Of a stretch of 13,116 nucleotides of DNA, positions 1 through 6,808 are shown piece by piece; positions within the stretch are counted from its first letter, which is position 1, and the number at the start of each line of letters is the position of its first letter. Made by a program: the position numbers and the translations under genes. Location: NCBI GenBank assembly GCA_019264505.1, contig JAHUZY010000398.1, positions 1 to 13,116 of the forward strand, given 5' to 3'. Below the pieces are notes generated by a model. That model was not told the origin of the DNA, searched no databases, and was given only the letters and a program-made list of their open reading frames with translations. This stretch comes from Phenylobacterium sp. GTDB lineage: Bacteria; Pseudomonadota; Alphaproteobacteria; Caulobacterales; Caulobacteraceae.

Positions 1-89
1 CCCCGGGCGAGGTCGTGGACGAAGGGCCGGTGGGCCGGGATGTTGAACCAGCGGGGCCTTGGCCCGTCGAACAGCGGCGGCCGGCTCAC
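1..89 (-). CDS. addB: AddB, double-strand break repair nuclease/helicase subunit (N-terminal fragment, runs off the window)
   Basis: Partial gene: only the first 29 codons are inside the window. Read from a GTG at 89, the frame is open to the edge and encodes MSRPPLFDGPRPRWFNIPAH followed by RPFVHDLAR. The 'F-x-IP-x-x-x-PF-x-x-x-LA' pattern is how alphaproteobacterial AddB proteins begin. AddB is the inactivated-helicase plus nuclease partner of AddA in the AddAB enzyme, which resects double-strand breaks for RecA loading. The GTG overlaps the murU stop as GTGA (86-89), like the amgK/murU junction upstream, so translation is probably coupled. There is no strong Shine-Dalgarno of its own. The order tsaE, amgK, murU, addB, addA is common in alphaproteobacteria (established knowledge); addA should lie just outside the window. 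The identification rests on about 29 residues plus context. Confidence 0.72.
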   Translation of the reverse strand, partial: MSRPPLFDGPRPRWFNIPAHRPFVHDLAR

Positions 90-808
90 GTCGCCAGCTT
101 GGCTTCGGCGGCCTCCCGGGCGGCCGGGTCGCCGACATGCATCCAGAAGGCGTCCATCACCGCCCCGTGCAGGCGGCCCTGTTCGGCCAGGCGCCGCCAG
201 ATCGGCACGATGGAGAAGACGTCCTCGCGCACGCCGTCCAGGATCTGCGGCTTGATGATCTGGAAGCCGACATTGGCGAAGGGGGTCGGCGGCTCCGGCT
301 CGGCAGAGTGGGTCAGGCGGCCGACCTCGTCGCGGAAGAAGCCCTGCGGGCCTTCGAAGCCCAGACCCTGGCCCCGGGGGACCAGCAGCAGCAGGACGTC
401 CATGATCTCCGGATCCCAGGCCTGCGCCATGGTCTGCAGCGGCGGGGTCTCTCCGCCGGTCCAGAGGGAGTCGATATTGGCCACCAGGATCGGCTCGTCC
501 CCGAGCAGGCGCCGGGCATGGGCGATGCCGCCGCCGGAATCCAGCAGGGCGGCGCGCTCGTCGCTGATCTTGATGCGAATGTCGTCCCGCCGGGCCAGGT
601 GGGCGACCATCTGGTCGGCGAAGTGGTGGACATTGACCACCGCGGTCTCAACCCCGGCCTCCACCAGGCGATCGAGCACGTGATCCACCAGGGCGCGGCC
701 GGCCACCTCCACCAGGGGCTTGGGCCTGTGGTCGGTGAGCGGGCGCAGGCGGGTGCCCAGGCCCGCCGCCATCACCATGGCGGTCTTGGGAAACTGACCC
801 GCGCTCAC
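86..808 (-). CDS. murU: MurU-type N-acetylmuramate alpha-1-phosphate uridylyltransferase
   Basis: A 240-residue sugar-phosphate nucleotidyltransferase. It transfers UMP from UTP to MurNAc-alpha-1-phosphate to give UDP-MurNAc in the cytoplasm, the last step of the AmgK/MurU peptidoglycan recycling route that bypasses de novo MurA synthesis. Visible motifs: the nucleotide-binding loop AAGLGTRLRPLT (residues 14-25) with K30-P31 of the signature; VNVHHFADQM (58-67); LLDSGGG (88-94); metal-binding NIDS with D113; FANVGFQI (177-184); and WMHVGDP near the C-terminus (222-228). Full length for the family. The start is a GTG at 808 that overlaps the amgK stop as GTGA; GGGAGG lies seven bases upstream inside the end of amgK and supports this start. 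The neighbour amgK supplies its substrate. Annotation pipelines often call such genes generic NTP transferases; context makes MurU the best reading. Confidence 0.85.
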   Translation of the reverse strand: MSAGQFPKTAMVMAAGLGTRLRPLTDHRPKPLVEVAGRALVDHVLDRLVEAGVETAVVNVHHFADQMVAHLARRDDIRIKISDERAALLDSGGGIAHARRLLGDEPILVANIDSLWTGGETPPLQTMAQAWDPEIMDVLLLLVPRGQGLGFEGPQGFFRDEVGRLTHSAEPEPPTPFANVGFQIIKPQILDGVREDVFSIVPIWRRLAEQGRLHGAVMDAFWMHVGDPAAREAAEAKLAT

Positions 809-1917
809 CGGCGGGCCTCCCGGGGCACGTGGGTGTCGAACCAGGCCTTGATCGGCGCAAGCTCGGGATCAGCCAGGCAGCGTTCGAGATAGCGCCAGGT
901 GCGGGGCATGAAGGCCTCGTAGCGCGGCTTGCCGAAGCCCGCCACCTGCCGGGCGAAGATGAACAGGATGCGCGCCGAGTTCAGGGCGCCGAGCGCATGG
1001 TAGTCGGCGCGGAAGGCCTCAGCGTCGATATCGCTGCGGATCTCCAGGTAGCGGGCCAGCGCCGCAGCCTCACGCTCGGGCGAGACATCGCGGCGGGCGT
1101 CGTGCAGCAGCATGGAGAAGTCCCAGGCCGGATGGGCGCGCACGGCGTCCTGGAAGTCCAGCAGCCCGACCCGGGCCACCCCTGCCCGGTCCGGCAGCCA
1201 GATCAGGTTTTCGGCGTGATAGTCCCGGTGGCAGAAGACACTGGCGCCAGCCTCGGCCCGGGCGCGGATCGGCGCCCACAGGGCCTCCCACTCAGCCTCG
1301 GCGTCGGCGGAGAAGGGGGCGAGCCCGGAGAATTTCGGCCACCATTCCAGGAACATGTCGCCGCCGGTGCGGAGCGCCAGATCGTCATAGGTCAGGAAGG
1401 GCCAGGCGGCGCCTTGCGCCTCGAGAACCGGCGGCGGGGTCGCCTCATGCAGGCGGGCCAGTACCTCGACGGCCGCGGCGTAGAGCGGGGTCTCGTCGGT
1501 CCCGGTCTCGATCAGCCGGGCGTAGAGGTCGTCGCCCAGGTCTTCCAGCACCGCCAGGCCCTCGCCGGCCTCATGGGCGATGATCTCCGGGGCCGAGAGC
1601 CCCTGGCCGCGCAGCCAGCCGGCGGTGGCCACGAAGGCGTCCACCCGTCCGGCCGCCAGCCTGGCCATGGCGTTGTAGCCCGCCAGCCGCCGCTGATCAG
1701 GACTGGCGTCGGGCGGACAGGGGGCGGTCTCCACCGGCGGCTGGTCCATGAAGATCAGGCTGGCCTGGCCCGGACGCGACAGCCGTTCATAGCGCCGCGT
1801 GGAGGCGTCGCCGGCGAGCGGGATTCGCTGAGCGTCGGCCAGGCCATGGCGGTGCAGGAAGTCGGCCTTCAGGCCCTCACGGTCAGAACTCAATCGTACG
1901 TCCTTCCCAGGCGCCAT
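805..1917 (-). CDS. amgK: AmgK-type anomeric MurNAc/GlcNAc kinase (aminoglycoside phosphotransferase fold)
   Basis: A 370-residue APH-fold small-molecule kinase. In the known AmgK/MurU pathway this enzyme phosphorylates C1 of recycled MurNAc (and GlcNAc) with ATP, and MurU then makes UDP-MurNAc. Visible: N-lobe LAGDASTRRYERL (34-46); hinge region VLEDLGDDLY (123-132); catalytic loop HRDYHAEN (230-237) with Asp232 and Asn237; and the metal-binding LLDFQDA (252-258) with Asp254, the DFG equivalent. The coordinates use the ATG at 1917, which overlaps tsaE by 35 bp and has no visible Shine-Dalgarno. An in-frame TTG at 1893 has AGGA seven bases upstream and overlaps tsaE by only 11 bp, so it may be the true start (protein then 8 residues shorter). 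The 3' end overlaps murU by 4 bp. Substrate assignment is by context; true aminoglycoside resistance is unlikely here. Confidence 0.85.
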   Translation of the reverse strand: MAPGKDVRLSSDREGLKADFLHRHGLADAQRIPLAGDASTRRYERLSRPGQASLIFMDQPPVETAPCPPDASPDQRRLAGYNAMARLAAGRVDAFVATAGWLRGQGLSAPEIIAHEAGEGLAVLEDLGDDLYARLIETGTDETPLYAAAVEVLARLHEATPPPVLEAQGAAWPFLTYDDLALRTGGDMFLEWWPKFSGLAPFSADAEAEWEALWAPIRARAEAGASVFCHRDYHAENLIWLPDRAGVARVGLLDFQDAVRAHPAWDFSMLLHDARRDVSPEREAAALARYLEIRSDIDAEAFRADYHALGALNSARILFIFARQVAGFGKPRYEAFMPRTWRYLERCLADPELAPIKAWFDTHVPREARR

Positions 1918-2344
1918 GGGGCGTCAGCCGCGCCCGGCGCGCCGCCCCGTCCAGTTCAATCTCTATATCCAGGCGATGGGGGGGAAGGCGACCCTCCAGG
2001 CGCTGGGGCCATTCGATGATCGCGGCCCCATCCTCCAGGGCCTCGTCCAGGCCGATCTCATAGGCCTCATCGGGGCTGGTCAGCCGGTAGAGGTCGAAGT
2101 GGGCCAGCGTCATGCCATCACCCTCGTAAAACTGCACGAGCGTGAAGGTCGGGCTGGGCACGTCCTCGTCCGGTGTCGTCCGCGCCCGGATCAGCGCCCG
2201 GGCCAGGGTCGACTTGCCGGCGCCCAGGGGCCCGGTGAGGCAGATGGCTTCGCCCGGGCCGATCAGTCGAGCCAGGGTCACGCCCAGACGCGCGGTGGCC
2301 GCCTCATCCTCCAGGCGCAGGTCGCCGACGAGGGGACGCCTCAT
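1883..2344 (-). CDS. tsaE: TsaE, tRNA threonylcarbamoyladenosine biosynthesis ATPase
   Basis: A 153-residue P-loop ATPase of the TsaE/YjeE family, which works with TsaB and TsaD to place N6-threonylcarbamoyladenosine at A37 of ANN-decoding tRNAs. Seen: Walker A GPLGAGKS (38-45, Lys44), SPTFTLV (64-70), HFDLYR (82-87) and IEWPQRL (110-116), all hallmarks of the family, at the usual length. The frame stays open far upstream, but the ATG at 2344 is the right start. It gives the normal family N-terminus (MRRPLVGDLRLEDEAAT) and overlaps the stop of the upstream acyltransferase as ATGA (2341-2344); everything further upstream in this frame is antisense to conserved acyltransferase codons. The downstream end overlaps the amgK start region. 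tsaE next to amgK is a recurring arrangement in alphaproteobacteria. Confidence 0.92.
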   Translation of the reverse strand: MRRPLVGDLRLEDEAATARLGVTLARLIGPGEAICLTGPLGAGKSTLARALIRARTTPDEDVPSPTFTLVQFYEGDGMTLAHFDLYRLTSPDEAYEIGLDEALEDGAAIIEWPQRLEGRLPPHRLDIEIELDGAARRARLTPHGAWEGRTIEF

Positions 2345-3216
2345 GCGAAGGGCCGGTCCGGCTCGGCGGGCAGCACCCGCTCCACATAGGTCTTCAGGGC
2401 CTCGGTGGCGGCTTGGGGATCGCCCGCCAGGGCCTCGGGCGGCACGGTGGGGCCGAGGGTCAGGCCGTACTGGCCGCCCCGCTTGTTCAGCAGCTCGTGG
2501 AAGAGGGTGATGTCCCGGAGCTCGGCCGAGACCCGGTTGAACAGGTGGAACAGGGTCGACCAGGGGCCGGTCACATGCAGGGGCACGACCGGCGCCTCGT
2601 ACTTGCGGGCGATGGAGACGGCGCTGCTCATCCAGGGGGGATCGGCCAGCAAGCCGTCCGGCTGGCGCCGGGCCAGTCGTCCAGAGGGGAAGATCACCAG
2701 GGCGCGTTCGGCCTCCATGGCCTCGCGGGTGAGCTGCAGGGTCAGGCGGGTGCGCTCGCGGGTGCGCTTTTCCTCCACCCATTCGACGGGAATCAGCACC
2801 TCGGAAAAGCCGGGCGCCACCCGATGGGCGTCGGAATTGGCGTAGAAGCAGAGGTCCGGCCGCCGGGCCTTGAAAGCGTCATAGACCGCCACCCCGTCGG
2901 CGATGCCGGTGGGATGGTTGGCGATCACCACCACGCGGCCCTGTTTCGGCAGGCGTTCAAGCCCGTTCACCGAGAGCTTCACATCCAGCAGGCCCGAGAC
3001 TTGCTCCAGGGCCTCGCGCCCTGGCAGCGGGGCGATGGCGTCGGCCATCCGCCGGGCCTTGGCGTAGTCCAGCAGGCCGTAGAGGGCTGGCCGCAGCAGG
3101 GGCCAGGTGGGGTGACGGCTCAGGGCTGGGGCGCGCTCGGCGATGAGCACGTCCACGATGTGGTCGTGACGCCGCCGGGCGGACTGCAGGATATCGGTGG
3201 ACGACGCGACGCTCAT
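2341..3216 (-). CDS. Lysophospholipid acyltransferase family protein (PlsC-like)
   Basis: A 291-residue acyltransferase of the glycerol-phosphate acyltransferase superfamily (LPLAT), probably acting on a lyso-lipid at the inner membrane face with acyl-CoA or acyl-ACP. Motif I is IANHPTGIADG (98-108): His101 and Asp107 are separated by five residues rather than the four of classical PlsC (HX4D). This spacing resembles the COG3176/'NHPLGGLDG' branch. A second motif is FPSGR (176-180), and PVVPLHVTG (209-217) fits the conserved strand that follows. No clear transmembrane helix is visible. The ATG at 3216 has GGAGG a few bases upstream. It is the first gene of the overlapping run that continues into tsaE, amgK, murU and addB, so its promoter should lie in 3217-3293. 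The precise acyl acceptor cannot be told from sequence; a role in phosphatidic acid, ornithine-lipid or other lipid synthesis is possible. Confidence 0.8.
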   Translation of the reverse strand: MSVASSTDILQSARRRHDHIVDVLIAERAPALSRHPTWPLLRPALYGLLDYAKARRMADAIAPLPGREALEQVSGLLDVKLSVNGLERLPKQGRVVVIANHPTGIADGVAVYDAFKARRPDLCFYANSDAHRVAPGFSEVLIPVEWVEEKRTRERTRLTLQLTREAMEAERALVIFPSGRLARRQPDGLLADPPWMSSAVSIARKYEAPVVPLHVTGPWSTLFHLFNRVSAELRDITLFHELLNKRGGQYGLTLGPTVPPEALAGDPQAATEALKTYVERVLPAEPDRPFA

Positions 3217-3293
3217 GGCCCTCCAGAATGCGCCTGCGCCCGCAATTTGGGCAAGCGCTAGGCGCGGGCGCTGCGGCGGCCTAAGCTTTTGCC
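3217..3293. promoter_or_regulatory. Divergent intergenic region between the acyltransferase operon and mmsA, with an 8-bp inverted repeat
   Basis: The 77 bp between two divergent genes must hold the start signals for both. It contains a perfect inverted repeat, GCGCCCGC (3236-3243) and GCGGGCGC (3264-3271), separated by 20 bases, with the small palindrome AGCGCT (3254-3259) in the spacer. That geometry could be an operator or simply GC-rich chance. I see no convincing TTGAC/GCTANAWC pair. mmsA has no clear Shine-Dalgarno within 15 bases of its ATG and might be translated from a very short leader. Confidence 0.35.
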
Positions 3294-4805
3294 ATGCGTG
3301 AGATCAGCCACTTCATCGCCGGCCGCGCCGTCGCCGGAACCTCGGGCCGCCACTCGGAGGTCTTCGATCCCAATCTAGGCGAGGTCCAGGCCCGTGTCGC
3401 CCTGGCCTCGGCGGCAGAGCTGGACTCAGCCGTCCAGGCCGCCCTGGCCGCCCAGCCGGCCTGGGCCGCGGTCAATCCGCAGCGCCGGGCGCGGGTCATG
3501 TTCGCCTTCAAGCGTCTGGTGGAGGCGCGTATGGACGAGCTGGCCGCTCTCCTGTCGTCTGAGCACGGCAAGGTGATCGCCGACTCGCGAGGCGACATCC
3601 AGCGGGGCCTTGAGGTGATCGAATTCGCCTGCGGCATCCCCCATGCGCTCAAGGGCGAATATACCGAGGGCGCCGGCCCTGGCATCGACGTCTATTCCAT
3701 GCGCCAGCCCCTGGGGGTGGCCGCAGGCGTCACGCCGTTCAACTTCCCGGCCATGATCCCGATGTGGATGTTCGGGGTGGCCGTGGCGGTGGGCAACGCC
3801 TTCATCCTCAAGCCCTCGGAGAAGGACCCCAGCGTGCCGGTCCGGCTCGCCGAACTGTTCATGGAGGCGGGCGCCGAGGCCGGCGTCGATGTGGCCGGCG
3901 TGCTGAATGTGGTGCACGGCGACAAGGTCTGCGTCGACGCCATCCTGACCCATCCGGACATCGCCGCGGTCAGCTTCGTCGGCTCCTCGGACATCGCTCA
4001 GTATGTCTATGCGACCGGCGCGGCCCACGGGAAACGGGTGCAGGCCATGGGCGGGGCCAAGAACCATGGCGTCCTGCTGCCCGACGCCGACCTGGAGGCC
4101 GCGGTGGGCGACATCCTCGGCGCCGCCTTCGGCTCGGCCGGCGAGCGCTGCATGGCCCTGCCGGTGGTCGTGCCCGTGGGGACCCGGACGGCGGAGGCCT
4201 TCCGCGAGCTGATGGTCGCCAAGATCGAGACGCTCAAGATCGGCGTCTCCTCCGACCCGGCCGCCCAGTACGGCCCGGTGGTCAGCGCCGCCCACCGCCA
4301 GAGGATCAGCGACTACATCCAGATGGGGATTGATGAGGGCGCCGAGCTGGTGGCCGATGGCCGCGGCTTTTCCCTGCAGGGCCATGAGAAGGGCTTCTTC
4401 ATCGGCCCGACCCTGTTCGACCATGTGAAGCCGGCCATGAAGTCCTACCAGGACGAGATCTTCGGTCCTGTCCTGCAGATTGCGCGGGTCGAGACCTTCG
4501 ACGAGGCCCTCGCCCTGCCGTCGCAGCACGCCTATGGCAACGGCGTGGCGATCTTCACCCGGAACGGCCGCGCCGCCCGGGAGTTCGCCTCCCGGGTCAA
4601 TGTCGGCATGGTCGGGATCAATGTGCCCATCCCCGTGCCGGTGGCCTATCACAGCTTCGGCGGCTGGAAGCGCAGCGCGTTTGGCGACGCCAACCAGCAC
4701 GGCATGGAGGGGGTTCGCTTCTACACCAAGGTCAAGACGGTCACCGCCCGCTGGCCTGAGGGCGAGACGGGCGACCAGGCCTTTGTCATCCCGACGATGA
4801 ACTAG
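3294..4805 (+). CDS. mmsA: CoA-acylating methylmalonate-semialdehyde dehydrogenase
   Basis: A 503-residue aldehyde dehydrogenase of the MmsA/IolA branch. It oxidises methylmalonate semialdehyde (valine and thymine breakdown) to propionyl-CoA, and malonate semialdehyde (myo-inositol, beta-alanine) to acetyl-CoA, using NAD+ and CoA with loss of CO2. Seen: MREISHFIAGRAVAGTSGR at the N-terminus, as in family members; TPFNFP (147-152); NAD-contacting KPSEKDPS (173-180); FVGSSDIAQYVY (228-239); MGGAKNH (252-258); catalytic Cys286 in GERCMALPV; and DEIFGPVL near residue 390. The position of the general-base Glu of ordinary ALDHs is Asn257, as expected for the acylating subfamily. Full length. The usual partners (mmsB, acyl-CoA dehydrogenase) are not beside it here. 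The next gene starts 55 bp downstream and could share its transcript. Confidence 0.93.
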   Translation: MREISHFIAGRAVAGTSGRHSEVFDPNLGEVQARVALASAAELDSAVQAALAAQPAWAAVNPQRRARVMFAFKRLVEARMDELAALLSSEHGKVIADSRGDIQRGLEVIEFACGIPHALKGEYTEGAGPGIDVYSMRQPLGVAAGVTPFNFPAMIPMWMFGVAVAVGNAFILKPSEKDPSVPVRLAELFMEAGAEAGVDVAGVLNVVHGDKVCVDAILTHPDIAAVSFVGSSDIAQYVYATGAAHGKRVQAMGGAKNHGVLLPDADLEAAVGDILGAAFGSAGERCMALPVVVPVGTRTAEAFRELMVAKIETLKIGVSSDPAAQYGPVVSAAHRQRISDYIQMGIDEGAELVADGRGFSLQGHEKGFFIGPTLFDHVKPAMKSYQDEIFGPVLQIARVETFDEALALPSQHAYGNGVAIFTRNGRAAREFASRVNVGMVGINVPIPVPVAYHSFGGWKRSAFGDANQHGMEGVRFYTKVKTVTARWPEGETGDQAFVIPTMN

Positions 4806-4860
4806 ACCCCGTTCGACACGAGATCTGGCCCTTTCCGGCCACAAGCAGGAGCGACCGCGC

Positions 4861-5589
4861 ATGAAGAACTTCCGCCTCTGGGCCATCCTGGCCCTTGTCC
4901 TGGTGGTGGCCGGCGCGGGCGCCTTCGCCTATTGGAACTTCGAACTGCGCTGGAGGCCGACCACCGTGACCAAGAACCAGGCTGAGATCGCCCGCCTGCT
5001 GGAAGGCTCTGGCTGGGTTTCGCCCGGCATTGAGGGCCGAGCCATCTACATGGTCTCGTTCCGCAGCTGCCCAGACTGCCTGCGGTTCAAGGCCGAGCAG
5101 TTTCCCGACCTGCATGCGGCGGGCGTCGACACCCGGGTGATCGAGGTGGCCCGGCGGGAGGTCAACGGCCTGGAGCGCTCCACGCCCGCCGAACGGGCCA
5201 CCGTGGCCGAGCTGTGGCTCAACCGCGACTGGAGCCTGTTCGAACGCTGGTTCAGCGTCCCCGTCTCGGCCTGGACCGCGCCGGGCATCCCGCCCGCCGA
5301 CGGCGACACCGCCCGCACCGCTGTTGTGGAGGCCGGCCGTAGCATGGTCGACGAGCTGATCCCGCTGCTGAAGGACAACGGGGTCGACTTCGCCTATCCG
5401 CTGCTGGTCTGGTGGGACCAGGAAGGCCAGATGAAGGCCTGCGCCTGTGAGCGGCGGGAAACCTACCGCTTCCTGCGCGAGGACCTCGGCCTGCCTGCCA
5501 AGAGCGAGACGCCCCTGGTCCCCGCGGGCGAAGAGGACGGCGTCCCGGCGCCTGCCGCAGCGGCGGCCGACGACCCCGCGGCGATCTAA
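4861..5589 (+). CDS. Membrane-anchored DsbC/DsbG-like thioredoxin-fold protein
   Basis: A 242-residue protein, not one with a name I recognise. Residues 1-5 (MKNFR) are basic and 6-25 form one hydrophobic helix without a lipobox, so the bulk is probably periplasmic and tethered. Residues 60-205 follow the order of the DsbC/DsbG catalytic domain: strand AIYMVSFRS, redox motif CPDC (Cys70, Cys73), a long helix, strand VDTRVIEVARRE (89-100), an inserted helical stretch with VAELWLNRDWSLFERWF (115-131), then VDFAYPLLVWWDQEG (175-189), in which Pro180 would be the cis-proline. The N-terminal DsbC dimerisation domain is absent. A C-A-C pair (Cys194, Cys196) follows the cis-Pro strand, and the last 30 residues are Pro/Ala/acidic and probably disordered. 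GCAGGAGC about nine bases upstream supports the start. A thiol-disulfide oxidoreductase or isomerase role is inference from fold and motif. Confidence 0.7.
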   Translation: MKNFRLWAILALVLVVAGAGAFAYWNFELRWRPTTVTKNQAEIARLLEGSGWVSPGIEGRAIYMVSFRSCPDCLRFKAEQFPDLHAAGVDTRVIEVARREVNGLERSTPAERATVAELWLNRDWSLFERWFSVPVSAWTAPGIPPADGDTARTAVVEAGRSMVDELIPLLKDNGVDFAYPLLVWWDQEGQMKACACERRETYRFLREDLGLPAKSETPLVPAGEEDGVPAPAAAAADDPAAI

Positions 5590-5610
5590 CCTTGCGATTT
5601 AGGCCGTGAC

Positions 5611-5636
5611 GCGATCGGACAGTTTCGTCTGATCGC
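5611..5636 (+). other. Imperfect palindrome/hairpin upstream of zapE
   Basis: A 10-bp stem (5611-5620 with 5627-5636, one G-T wobble) and 6-base loop sit in the 69-bp gap between the DsbC-like gene and zapE. No T-run follows, so it is a poor intrinsic terminator. It could be an operator at the zapE promoter, an mRNA structure ahead of the zapE ribosome site, or one copy of a dispersed palindrome. Function unknown. Confidence 0.4.
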
Positions 5637-5658
5637 ATCATGCTCTAGGGGGCGTGGC

Positions 5659-6774
5659 ATGACATCCGCCCTCGAAGCCGCCTACCGCGACCGCCTGGAG
5701 CGTGGCGACATCCGACCCGACCCGGCCCAGGCCGCCGCCCTGCCGGCCCTGGCGCGCCTGGAGGCCGACCTCGCCGCCAGCGAGCCCGGCGGTCTCTTTG
5801 GCCGGCTGCGCAAACCGCAGAGCCAGAAAGGCGTCTATCTCTGGGGGCCGGTGGGGCGGGGCAAGTCCATGCTGATGGACCTGTTCTACGAGACCGCGCC
5901 GGTGGCCAGGAAGCGTCGGGTCCACTTCCACGTCTTCATGGGCGAGGTTCATCGGCTCATTGACGCCTGGCGAAAGGGCGACGCGGCCGCCCGCAAGGCG
6001 AAGTTCGGCCAGCATCGGGGGGACGACCCGATCCCGCCCGCGGCCGATGTGGTGGCGGCGGAGGCGAGGCTGCTCTGTTTCGACGAGTTCCAGGTCACAG
6101 ACATCGCCGACGCCATGATCCTGGGCCGGCTGTTCACCGCCCTGTTCGACCGGGGCGTGACCCTGGTGGCCACCTCCAACCGCGTGCCGGACGCCCTCTA
6201 CAAGAACGGCATCAACCGCCAGCTCTTCCTGCCCTTCATCGACCTGCTGAAGGCCCAGGCCGAGGTGGTCTCGGTGGCCGGCGAGCACGACTATCGCCTC
6301 GACCGGCTGCGGGCGGCGGGCGTCTGGTTCTCGCCGATCGACCCCGACAATGTGCGAACCTACGACGCCCTCTGGGGGGAGATGCTCGACGGCGATGAGG
6401 AGCTCGGGGAGACCCTCGAGGTGCTGGGCCGCAAGATCCACCTGCCCCACGCCACCGGCGGCCTGCTGCGGGCGAGCTTCGCCAGCCTGTGCGGCGTGGC
6501 GCTCGGACCCAACGACTACCTGGCCCTGGCCGAACGCTTCCACACCGTCTTCCTGGAGCGCGTGCCGCGCCTGACCCCGGCCAGGCGGGAGGAAGCGCGA
6601 CGCTTCGTCACCCTGATCGATGCGCTCTACGAAGCCCGCGCCAAGCTTATCGTCCTGGCCGAGGCCGAACCCGCCAAGCTCTATCCGGAAGGCGACGGGG
6701 CCTTCGAGTTCGAACGCACCGCCTCGCGCCTGCAGGAAATGCGCTCGGCCGACTGGCTCACGGACCGGGGCTAA
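5659..6774 (+). CDS. zapE: ZapE / AFG1-family AAA+ ATPase
   Basis: A 371-residue P-loop ATPase of the AFG1/ZapE family, cell-division- and membrane-quality-control-linked proteins found from proteobacteria to mitochondria. Visible: Walker A GPVGRGKS (63-70, Lys69), preceded by KGVYLW; FHVFMGEVHRLI (90-101); Walker B LLCFDEFQVTDIADAMIL (138-155; Asp142, Glu143); sensor strand VATSNRVP (170-177); and NGINRQLFLPFI (183-194), with Arg187 a candidate arginine finger. The C-terminal family block TASRLQEM ends the protein normally, so it looks complete. AGGGGG six bases before the ATG at 5659 supports the start. In E. coli ZapE interacts with FtsZ, and in mitochondria Afg1/LACE1 aids turnover of respiratory-chain subunits (established knowledge). 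Its closeness to the sdh operon may be incidental. It converges on the LysR gene. Confidence 0.93.
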   Translation: MTSALEAAYRDRLERGDIRPDPAQAAALPALARLEADLAASEPGGLFGRLRKPQSQKGVYLWGPVGRGKSMLMDLFYETAPVARKRRVHFHVFMGEVHRLIDAWRKGDAAARKAKFGQHRGDDPIPPAADVVAAEARLLCFDEFQVTDIADAMILGRLFTALFDRGVTLVATSNRVPDALYKNGINRQLFLPFIDLLKAQAEVVSVAGEHDYRLDRLRAAGVWFSPIDPDNVRTYDALWGEMLDGDEELGETLEVLGRKIHLPHATGGLLRASFASLCGVALGPNDYLALAERFHTVFLERVPRLTPARREEARRFVTLIDALYEARAKLIVLAEAEPAKLYPEGDGAFEFERTASRLQEMRSADWLTDRG

Positions 6775-6808
6775 CCCCCTACAGCCGGGACGCTGCACTC
6801 CGTCCGTC

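Noticed and set aside
805..1917. Aminoglycoside resistance phosphotransferase
   Set aside because: The APH fold is shared, but linkage to a MurU-type nucleotidyltransferase and tsaE points to the MurNAc/GlcNAc kinase AmgK.
2345..2782. Upstream extension of the tsaE frame
   Set aside because: It runs antiparallel-free but out of frame inside the acyltransferase gene; the ATGA junction at 2341-2344 and TsaE family length fix the start at 2344.
4830..4845. Short TGGCC/GGCCA hairpin after mmsA as a terminator
   Set aside because: Only a 5-bp stem with no T-run; the downstream gene follows closely and may be co-transcribed.
3426..4886. A 486-codon open frame on the minus strand across mmsA
   Set aside because: It is antisense to a gene with every expected ALDH motif, and its predicted protein is rich in His, Asp, Gly and Arg with no recognisable domain. 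High GC keeps such antisense frames open.
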